From JBDRNO01 sp043811005 (GTDB taxonomy: Bacteria > Bacteroidota > Bacteroidia > NORP154), in the NCBI GenBank assembly GCA_043811005.1, contig JBDRNO010000249.1, forward strand, positions 1 through 22,244: a DNA stretch of 22,244 nucleotides. Direction: 5' to 3'. Positions within the stretch are counted from its first letter, which is position 1. Each line of letters starts with the position of its first letter. The notes under the pieces were generated by a model. It had not been told where the DNA came from and searched no databases. It worked only from the letters and a program-made list of their open reading frames with translations. The position numbers and the translations under genes are program-made. Shown piece after piece: positions 1-8,000 of this stretch.

Positions 1-1066
1 TGGCATTTTTCTTTGCAATTTCGGAATCTTTCAAGGCGAGTTCGGAATTCTTCAGTATTAATTCTCTCTCACTTTTCTCTGCCTGATGCTGTTTGATCAA
101 TAACTTTCTATTATAATCATCTTGCTGAACCCTTAATTTTAACTCTTTAACCTGGTTTTCAATACTTAATTTCTCGATCTCTTCCAAAGATTTTATTTGT
201 TTCGCCTGATATTCGATGGATTTTTCTTCCATTTCTTTAATATATTCTGTTTTCTCTTGCTCTTTGAGTATTTCATACTGTGTTCTGGATTCTCCGGATT
301 TAATTATGTTATTTTCAATAATTGAAATGTTTTTTGAAACTGCACGAACCATGTCTGTCAGATTATTTGATTCTGCCGTTTTTAGCGCCTTGTTTAAATA
401 AACCAGCGCTTCTTCGTGATCTCCCCAGTTTGAATAGGCAACACCGATCTTGTCGTAAATTGTTACAATACCCTTTTGATCATTAATTTCTTCATCTATT
501 TTTAATGATTTCTTAAAATATTTAATTGCATTTTCATGTTTTTTCCAACTAAAATAAATATCCCCAATATTGCTTAGTAAATGGGAAGTCCCGTTTTTAT
601 TATTTAAATTTTCATAAACTGTTAATGATCTTTCACAATATTCCAATGCCTTTTTATAATTACCCGAATTTTTGTACACAATTCCAATTCTGTTCATATT
701 AAATGCTATCCCGGGTTTGTTGGAGTATTTTTCGTATATTTTCAATGATTCATCATAAAACGATATCGCTTTATAATGATTATTCTGTTTGCTATAAGCA
801 TCAGCAATACTAATTAAAGCGAGAGCCTCTTCGTTAATATTTTTCAGCTCTCTGGCTAATTCAAGTGCCTGATTGCCATACTCTATACTCTTTTGCGGAG
901 AACTTGCCAGGAACGCTCCGGATAGTTTATTCAGTATTTGGGCTTTTTCTATTCCGGTTGCCGTCTCTAACTTACTTTCAAGAATTTCTACCTGGCTTTG
1001 GGAATTAGCAGGTAAATAGGATATGATGAAAAGAAGAATTAGTACTATTTTAATTTTTAATTGCAT
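1..1066 (-). CDS. Exported TPR and coiled-coil signalling protein, C-terminus beyond the window (partial)
   Basis: The minus-strand frame is open from an ATG at 1066-1064 to the window edge, giving 355 codons with no stop. The N-terminus (MQLKIKIVLILLFIISYLPANSQ) reads as a signal peptide. At least five TPR-like units follow at about residues 45-260, with repeats such as ALISIADAYSKQNNHYKAIS and IGDIYFSWKKHENAIKYFKK. After about residue 270 a Lys/Glu-rich, probably coiled-coil stretch runs to the edge. In Bacteroidota this architecture usually continues into a membrane helix and then a histidine kinase, SpoIIE/PP2C phosphatase, cyclase or LuxR-type output domain. Which one is present cannot be seen here. 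The gene starts 117 bp after the OmpA-like gene, on the same strand as the SiaB/SiaC pair, so a SpoIIE/PP2C phosphatase would fit best. That is inference. A -7-like TAATTTTG lies at 1150-1143 on the minus strand, without a convincing -33 box. Confidence 0.85.
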   Translation of the reverse strand, partial: MQLKIKIVLILLFIISYLPANSQSQVEILESKLETATGIEKAQILNKLSGAFLASSPQKSIEYGNQALELARELKNINEEALALISIADAYSKQNNHYKAISFYDESLKIYEKYSNKPGIAFNMNRIGIVYKNSGNYKKALEYCERSLTVYENLNNKNGTSHLLSNIGDIYFSWKKHENAIKYFKKSLKIDEEINDQKGIVTIYDKIGVAYSNWGDHEEALVYLNKALKTAESNNLTDMVRAVSKNISIIENNIIKSGESRTQYEILKEQEKTEYIKEMEEKSIEYQAKQIKSLEEIEKLSIENQVKELKLRVQQDDYNRKLLIKQHQAEKSERELILKNSELALKDSEIAKKNA

Positions 1067-1183
1067 AATTTATCTTGGTTTATAAATTGTCAGGTAAAAA
1101 CACATGACACCACGTGTAATACAAGTTGACAATTGACATCAACAAAATTATCATTAATAGATGGCGGATGAATTTTTAAGTTC

Positions 1184-3781
1184 CTAATTAACCCCAATCT
1201 TCACAGCTTGTGAAACACTTATTTTTTCTCCATTATAAAAAGCGATCAAAAATGCATCGGAAAATCCCAAATCCCTGACTATTTGCTGCGCTTCTTTGGC
1301 TTTTGTGTATGATTTGAATATACCCACACTGCACCTGTAAATATTTTTGGGGAGGGTTTGTAAATGTATAGGGTATAATCCTTTTAACTTCATGGGGTCA
1401 GGTCTTTTGGAAAAAGCTCCAATTTGTATTTTATAAATCACTCCTGAAGGTAGTTCAGGATCAATCGGAATAAGATTGGAACTATTGTAATAGCCCTGTT
1501 TATCAGATGAAAAAAACTCAATATTAGGTGAACTTGTCACACTATGATCTATTTCAGGAGAAATTGACTCTTTGGTCTTGACCGGTAGTTCTTTCTCCAT
1601 GTTTTCTGATGAAACAGCGGGAGAATTTTCGATGTTTTGTGAAGCTTGAGGGTTATCTGGCAGGGTTTGATCAGGCTCCTGTTCTTCAACCACAGGAGAA
1701 ATGGTCTCTTGTGAAGTTTCCTCTCCTGAAGAGATTACGGGGGGAGCGGTAAAAGTAATTTTTTCCTTTTTATCGAATTCGATTACCTTAAATTCGGTTC
1801 TCCTGTTTTTTGCCATGCCCTCTTCTGTATCATTATTTGCAATGGGTCTTTTAAAACCGTACCCTGCATATACAAGACGGGAATTATCAATATTATTATT
1901 AACCAAATAATCAACAACCGTCTTTGCTCTTTGTTCAGAGAGCTGTTGGTTATAACTTCGTGTTCCTTTGTTATCCGTATGTCCGGATATTTCAATCCTT
2001 AGTGACGGATATTCTTCCATAAAGCGCACTACCCTTTCCAGTTCTATTATTGACGCTGGTTTTAAGGTCGCTTTATTAAAGTCAAAAAAGATATAGTGTA
2101 AAACTATTGACTTACCAACGGCAATTTGGTCAAGTTCAATTTCCTTAATTATCTCAAAATAGGGAGTGGATGCAGGAATGTCAATATTCTCAGACTGGAA
2201 GAAATAGCCATCTGCAGTTATTGAAATACCATAATTTTTACCAGATGGAAGTGAAATTAAATAATCACCGGTAAGCTTGTTTGATTTTGTATTAGCAATA
2301 ATTTCATTCTTGTCATTATCAATGACCTCGATAAGTGCTCCTATCGGCTTAAGCGTTTTGTTATCAACTACTTTCCCTTTTACCAACGTCAGTTGGGGTT
2401 TTGTTTCATCTTCCAGGAAAGTGACCATGTAAATGTCCTTTTCTCCAAAACCTTCGGCTTTTATCGATGAATAATATCCATGCATACCGTTTGCCGCCAG
2501 CACGAAGAACACGTCATCATCCGAGGTGTTGATTGGATATCCCAAATTTTCAGGGGTTGACCATGTATTGTTTTCTTCATCGTAAACGGATTTGAATATA
2601 TCATAACCCCCCATTGTATTATGTCCCAGAGAACTAAAATACAATGTTTTGCCGTCTGGATGCATAAATACTGCTTCCTCATTATACTGCGTATTGATCA
2701 CAGCACCCAGGTTGTTAGCCTTACCCCATTGCCCGTCATCCATTAAGCGGGAAACATAAACATCTTTTTCCCCGAAACCACCCCTCCTGTCGCTCACAAA
2801 ATATATTGTTCTGCCATCATAAGAAAAACAGGCAGATGGTTCTGTATATTTAGTGTTGATTTTTTCATTCAGTTTCACAGGCAGAGACCATTTGTCCCCG
2901 TCAAGTTCGCATTCATAAATATTTCCATCCCCTCCATCGTCTTTATAGATAAACAGTTTCTGTCCATCGGGTGCAAGACCCACGGTTGCATCATGGAAAT
3001 CTGTATTCAAAGGTTCTCCAATGTTTATGGCTTCAGACCACTTCCCCTCTTTTTTCCGGGAAACATAAATATCTTCATAATAGACATCATAGTTGGGGTC
3101 TTTTTTTCCTCCTGTTGTGTTATCCCTTCTTGAAGTGAAGATCATCAGAGACTCATCGGCTGAAATTAACGGGCAATATTCTGCAAATGTGGAATTTACA
3201 GCACTACCTAAATTTTCAATTTTTACCTTGACAACATTTTTTGCCAGCTCTTTTCCGAATTTGCATTCTTCAATTTTTTTTCTTGCCATCTTCACCATCT
3301 CATTATTTTCCACATCTGCCTTATCCATATATCTTTCATATTCTTTTATTGCCCTGTCCCATTCCATGCTCAGATGATACGCCTTACCTAACAAAAAGTG
3401 AACAGAAACATCTATATCTGTCTTAAGTTTTATAGCTTTTTCGAGATACGGGAGAGCGGCAAATTTTTGGGAAGAGTTAAGATAGCAATGCCCTATACTC
3501 ACATTTAAAAGAGCATTGTCAGGATTAAAATCATTGGCTTTTAAATAATGTAATAATGCTTTGGAATAAGCGCTGGATTTGTAATATGTATTCCCTTTTT
3601 GTAATTCCTTATATGCCTCCTTAAAGCCTTCTTTGTCATGATCGAAATTGCCTTTTTCAAATTCCACATTGGAGGATTCCTCTTGCGCAAAACCAGGTTG
3701 AATAAAAAAAAAGGTCAACAGCGTATAAAAACCAACTGTGAACAGATTAATAAAAAGGATAATATTTAAACAAATACGCAT
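1184..3781 (-). CDS. TPR / PD40 / carboxypeptidase-regulatory / OmpA / SPOR envelope protein (PorE-like architecture)
   Basis: This 865-residue exported protein probably anchors an outer-membrane or periplasmic assembly to peptidoglycan. In order it shows: a hydrophobic signal sequence (about 1-33, ending PGFAQ); TPR repeats (about 53-170); PD40/WD40-like beta-propeller units (about 200-455, e.g. SYDGRTIYFVSDRRGGFGEKD); a carboxypeptidase-regulatory-like fold (about 467-545); an OmpA C-terminal domain (about 556-668, with FFDFNKATLKP, SGHTDNKG and LSEQRAKTVVDYL, which carry the family's Asp and Arg for peptidoglycan binding); a Pro/Glu/Ser-rich linker; and a C-terminal SPOR-like domain (781-865, starting VIYKIQIGAFSK). 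The first four modules match the order known for the T9SS component PorE. This protein lacks a lipobox Cys after the signal peptide and adds the SPOR domain, so orthology is not claimed. Its start lies 12 bp after the siaC-like stop, which implies co-transcription. Confidence 0.9.
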   Translation of the reverse strand: MRICLNIILFINLFTVGFYTLLTFFFIQPGFAQEESSNVEFEKGNFDHDKEGFKEAYKELQKGNTYYKSSAYSKALLHYLKANDFNPDNALLNVSIGHCYLNSSQKFAALPYLEKAIKLKTDIDVSVHFLLGKAYHLSMEWDRAIKEYERYMDKADVENNEMVKMARKKIEECKFGKELAKNVVKVKIENLGSAVNSTFAEYCPLISADESLMIFTSRRDNTTGGKKDPNYDVYYEDIYVSRKKEGKWSEAINIGEPLNTDFHDATVGLAPDGQKLFIYKDDGGDGNIYECELDGDKWSLPVKLNEKINTKYTEPSACFSYDGRTIYFVSDRRGGFGEKDVYVSRLMDDGQWGKANNLGAVINTQYNEEAVFMHPDGKTLYFSSLGHNTMGGYDIFKSVYDEENNTWSTPENLGYPINTSDDDVFFVLAANGMHGYYSSIKAEGFGEKDIYMVTFLEDETKPQLTLVKGKVVDNKTLKPIGALIEVIDNDKNEIIANTKSNKLTGDYLISLPSGKNYGISITADGYFFQSENIDIPASTPYFEIIKEIELDQIAVGKSIVLHYIFFDFNKATLKPASIIELERVVRFMEEYPSLRIEISGHTDNKGTRSYNQQLSEQRAKTVVDYLVNNNIDNSRLVYAGYGFKRPIANNDTEEGMAKNRRTEFKVIEFDKKEKITFTAPPVISSGEETSQETISPVVEEQEPDQTLPDNPQASQNIENSPAVSSENMEKELPVKTKESISPEIDHSVTSSPNIEFFSSDKQGYYNSSNLIPIDPELPSGVIYKIQIGAFSKRPDPMKLKGLYPIHLQTLPKNIYRCSVGIFKSYTKAKEAQQIVRDLGFSDAFLIAFYNGEKISVSQAVKIGVN

Positions 3782-3793
3782 AAATTAGGGAAG

Positions 3794-4204
3794 CTATGTC
3801 CTTTCTGCAACAAATTCAAAAGGTATACCTGTCATTTTTGCAAATTCCTCCCCGGATTCCTTCATGTCCAGATCAGGTGCATCATAATGCCATTCCACTT
3901 TTATGTTTACGTTATCTTTGCAAAACTTCTTTATCTTATGTAATATATCAAGAATAAATTTTGCAGAAGTTGAATTAAAATATTCAAAATTGAACTCAAA
4001 TATTGCTTCATTCTTTTTGCTGTCGAACTCACTATCCTTCCAATAACGCAATGAATAATATTCCTCCAACCAATCTAAAATCTGTTGATAGAATTTCCCT
4101 GCATTTTCGGGCCTTGATTCTCCGGATATTACAAATCTATTTGCTTTTGGGTCTAATATAACCTCAGGAGTAAACTCAGTTGGTTCAATTTTTAATATTT
4201 TCAT
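3794..4204 (-). CDS. siaC-like: SiaC-family regulatory phosphoprotein (DUF1987)
   Basis: A 136-residue cytosolic protein of the SiaC/DUF1987 family, a STAS-like phospho-switch. In Pseudomonas, SiaC is phosphorylated by SiaB, dephosphorylated by SiaA, and in its unphosphorylated form activates the diguanylate cyclase SiaD. Family signatures are the N-terminal EPTEFTPEVILDP, the ISGESRPENAGKFYQ segment (27-41), the phosphosite strand FEYFNSTSAKFILD (73-86), and the C-terminal VEWHYDAPDLDMKESGEEFA. Recalled relatives read N-T-S-S at the phosphosite, whereas this one reads N77-S78-T79-S80, so the acceptor may be Ser78 or Thr79. The full length matches the family. It lies downstream of the SiaB-like kinase gene on the same strand, with 205 bp between them that hold a palindromic repeat, and 12 bp before the OmpA/SPOR gene. 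No GGDEF cyclase is in the window, so its output partner is unknown. Confidence 0.9.
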   Translation of the reverse strand: MKILKIEPTEFTPEVILDPKANRFVISGESRPENAGKFYQQILDWLEEYYSLRYWKDSEFDSKKNEAIFEFNFEYFNSTSAKFILDILHKIKKFCKDNVNIKVEWHYDAPDLDMKESGEEFAKMTGIPFEFVAERT

Positions 4205-4280
4205 AGTACTCTTTTTTTGAGATAGTAACTAACATCTTGTTACAAATTAGTAAAAAATTAAATTTCTTTTCCAGCAAAAC

Positions 4281-4350
4281 TCGCCAAGCACGCAAAATAC
4301 GTTATAATAAATAAAGCTTTGTCCGCCAGCTGGCTGAAGCTTTGCGGGAG
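4281..4350. repeat. Dispersed palindromic element, copy 1 (core CCGCCAGCTGGC)
   Basis: This lies in the 205-bp gap between the siaB-like and siaC-like genes. It begins with CTCGCCAAGCACGCAAA, runs through CTTTGTCCGCCAGCTGGC at 4318-4334, and ends AAGCTTTGCGGGAG. The beginning and end are roughly inverted complements, so the whole element could fold. A second copy with the same order of parts lies at 13579-13660. It may act as a structured spacer or mRNA-processing site between the two genes, but the sequence alone does not show that. Confidence 0.7.
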
Positions 4351-4409
4351 ACATATTTGATTTGAATATATTAATCCTTTTTTGGTTCTGGTTCGTCCAG
4401 CTTATGTGT

Positions 4410-4964
4410 TCATACCTTTATTTCAAGAACAAAAAACGAAATGTCATCTTTAACGGTCTTAAAATAATAATCAAGTTTATTATCTGATTTTAATGCCATA
4501 TCAATTATACCAAGGCCGGGACCCGTTTTTTCAGTAACTTTTGCTTTTAATATTGTATCTCGATACTTTTCTTTCAATCCTTTTCTATCAAGTTTATTAA
4601 TATCATCCAATTTTTGTTTCAACAAATCTACGTCTTTATTATAAATAAGGTTTCCAACGGTTACATAAAAACATCCTTCACTTTTTCCCATCAAAAACAA
4701 TGGAATATGAGATGATAATTGGTCCTTTTCTTCGAATAAATTTTCCCCTGCATACCTGTTAATATTTTCAAGGCATTCCACCATTACATTATAGATTTTC
4801 TTTCTCACGGTAAAATCAATATCCAAATTCTTCATTTGTCTCTTCGCATTTGACAATAGTGCATTAACAATTTCTATACTAAAAGCTCCTTTATAAGCCA
4901 TAAGTATTTTTTTATCCAGCATCTTATGGTGAATGCCGTATATGTTATTAACATTAATATTCAT
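4410..4964 (-). CDS. siaB-like: SiaB-family GHKL protein kinase (DUF6272)
   Basis: A 184-residue cytosolic kinase of the SiaB family, expected to phosphorylate the SiaC-like protein encoded next to it. The GHKL ATPase fold is visible from an N-box-like ExxxN at Glu63-Asn67 (VECLENINRYA), where Glu and Asn bind Mg-ATP, and a G-box TGPGLGIIDMA at 147-157. The full length fits a stand-alone ATPase domain without sensor or dimerisation modules, as in SiaB. No signal peptide or membrane segment is seen. It is the first gene of the apparent Sia-type group and starts 90 bp after the stop of the giant adhesin gene on the same strand. No strong promoter was recognised in those 90 bp, so read-through from the adhesin is possible. 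An anti-sigma-factor kinase is the main alternative, but the SiaC neighbour favours SiaB. Confidence 0.88.
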   Translation of the reverse strand: MNINVNNIYGIHHKMLDKKILMAYKGAFSIEIVNALLSNAKRQMKNLDIDFTVRKKIYNVMVECLENINRYAGENLFEEKDQLSSHIPLFLMGKSEGCFYVTVGNLIYNKDVDLLKQKLDDINKLDRKGLKEKYRDTILKAKVTEKTGPGLGIIDMALKSDNKLDYYFKTVKDDISFFVLEIKV

Positions 4965-5054
4965 AGCTAATTATATTAGTAAAAATTTTTGTCACTGTTT
5001 AGTACCTAAAAAGTTAAATCTTGACAAAATTGGGTAAAATATTTAATTTATTAA

Positions 5055-8000
5055 TTATCTTATTAAAGTTATTGTACCTGAAGGTAATAATTTTTCTTTT
5101 TCTAATTCCCCTTCTTCTTCTCCATCAATTGTTGTTACTGTTATTATATAAAAATAAGTTCCATCCGGCACAATCTTGCCGGAGTTAGTCCTGCCGTCCC
5201 AGCCGCCTTTAATTGTATTCCATGTATATATCTGCTCACCCCATCTATTGAATATTATCCCTTCAACCTGAATCACCTTGCTACCTATCACATTAAAAAT
5301 ATCGTTAACACCATCGTCATTAGGAGAAAATACATTAGGAATAAATAATGAATCAAAGGAAATAGCTCTTATGTTTTGATAAGCCGTATCTGTACAACCT
5401 GGAAGCGTACCAAAGCCATAAGCAACCAACATAACCTGGAACAGTCCTGAATCCGAATAGGTATGTGAAGGATTAATTATATCTGTAATATTGTCATTAC
5501 CGGAAGCAGGATCTCCAAAATCCCAAAGATATGTCATTGAATTGGAACCGCTGCTGTTATTTTCAAAAAATACTTCAAGCGGTATATCCCCTGTGCTGTC
5601 ACTTACCGTAAATGAAGCATTAACGGTAATTGAATCAATAACCGTAATAGTAATAGTATCAATATCATAACAACCGAAAGAATTGGTGCCGGTTACGGTA
5701 TAAGTAGTAGTTGCAACAGGGTAAGCAATTACGGTATCCCCTGTAGTTGAACTTAAACCTGAAGCAGGTGACCATAAATAGGTGGCAGCTCCACTTGCGG
5801 TCAATGTTGTGGCATTGCCAATGCAGACAGTATCTAACCCGCTAATAGCAGCGATAACAGATGGCAGAGAAATTACCGTTACATTGATGGTATCAGGTTC
5901 CAATATATTGCAATTTATTGTAGCTACAGTATCCCAAATAGGTATAACCCAATATCCAGTATCACTATCAGGAGTTACTGAAATAGATGGCGAGGTGGTA
6001 GTATCACCTGGGTCTGTGCTCCATATAAAATAATCACCTCCGATACAAGTCAGAATTGCCGTATCCCCTTTACATATCACAGTATCACCAACAATTGATG
6101 AATACATACTAATAACCGTTATCTCAATCGAATCGGTATCGCTAACACATCCGTTTAATGTTGCTGTTACAAAATAAATTGAAGTGTCTGTTGGATTCAC
6201 TATAATCGTTTGCGAAGCAGCAACAGTATCGCCCCCCCATTGATAAGTGGCGCCTGGCGGTCCGTTGGCTGTTAAGGTAGCGCTATCACCGTAACAAATC
6301 TTGTCCTGACCAGTTATGTAAACATAGGGAATTATAACATTAACAATAGCGCTATCACTGCCAATACAACCGTATTGTGAAAATGCAGCAACATAATAGA
6401 TAGTAGTATCCGCTGGGTTTACAACTATTGCATCTGTTGTATCGCCAGTACTCCACATATAGCTGACGCCACCGTTTGCGATTAAATCTATGGTGTCACC
6501 CAGGCATATATCCAGAGAAAAGGAAGAAGAAATTTGAACATTAGGTATTGAATCCACGTATAATATTAAAGTATCGGCAGCAGCAGACAAACCGCAACAT
6601 GGTGTTTGAATCTGTAGAGTGATGGTAAAAATTCCAGCCGTGTTAAATTGCAACCCATTCAATGTATCATAGTTAGTACCTGTGTAAGTGTCGGGGCTTG
6701 TTGCTCCGTTAAGATCCCAGTAATAGATATAATTTATCCCTTGCACAAGCGACTGAAAACCTGCAGTATCGCCTAAGCAAAGCGTATATTCACCATTTAT
6801 TAGTTGTGCATTGGTCGCTATCTGGGGTATTAAAGCCGAATCATCTAAAATAATATTTACAAAGCCGGTATATTGATCAGTACCATAAGTAATATCTTTA
6901 AACCCAATAGTACTGTATTGTGTAGTAACATTTGTTCCAAAATCCGTAGGAGGATTTGCTCCTGCTCCAAAATCCCAGTTATTGATTGCGCTAGTTGATA
7001 AATCCATACTATTATTGGTACACGTGACGTTATCAGCAAAAATGACAGGCTGTGCCGGGAGATTAAAATTTGTATCAGCTATGGTTAATGGGCTACCGCC
7101 ATCGAAGTAAATTGCATAGCTTTCCCCTGGTTGACTGCTGCCACCATCACCACCATTCCCGCCATCACCTCCAGTCCCACCATTAGCCCCATCTCCTACT
7201 TGACCACAGCAATTATCACCTATTCCTGCGGCACTACCAGTGCCACCATTTCCACCAGATCCTCCTGTTCCACCTGCACCATTAATGCCGCTACTTATAA
7301 AGCCGTTTATCACATTTCCTCCACTTCCATTATTATACAAATAAATAGCATAAGAAGCTCCACCTCCATAACCGCCAGTTCCCTTTGCTCCACCTTCTGC
7401 TCCACCGCCTCCGCCTCCGCCACCGGAGCCGGCACCATCAATACAACCGCCCCCCCCTTCACCTGCACCACCACCACCTCCTCCTCCTCCAGCACCTCCC
7501 ATTCCCTCAGCTCCATCACCACCCTTACCCCCTGGAACCCAAAAGCCACCAATGTGTGCACCAAAGGGGCCAAAAGCACCATTGGCTCCATCTGCTCCAT
7601 TATTTCCATTACAGCCACTTGTAGCATTATTGTTCGGATCGCAGCCATTTCCTGTACCACCTGTCCCTCCACAGCTACCGGGACCAGACCAAATACCCCC
7701 AATACCACCAGATCCTCCATTATTACCTTCCTGTCCTCCTGAACCGCCACCACCCCCTCCCCCACCTGCTCTTGGATTCAAAGGAGCTATACCACTACTT
7801 CCAGGAAGTCCGGAATAACCCTGTCCACCAAATATATCCCAATAACAACCTGGATCATCTGCTGCACCACTGCCCCCTGACCCTGCACCAACTCCACCCC
7901 CACTTCCTCCATTTCCGCCATATCCACCGCTGCATTGATCATCATCATCCCCGCCTGCACCATTTCCTCCCGGAGAACCATTAGCTCCATCAACACCATC

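Noticed and set aside
216..401. Plus-strand 61-codon frame
   Set aside because: It is antisense to the TPR and coiled-coil region of the long minus-strand frame at 1-1066, which has the better protein features.
7131..7984. Long plus-strand frames rich in Ser/Thr, His or Pro opposite the glycine-rich segment
   Set aside because: They are shadows of GGN-rich codons on the minus strand. They have no start context or recognisable domain, and the minus-strand adhesin frame is continuous with conserved domains on both sides.
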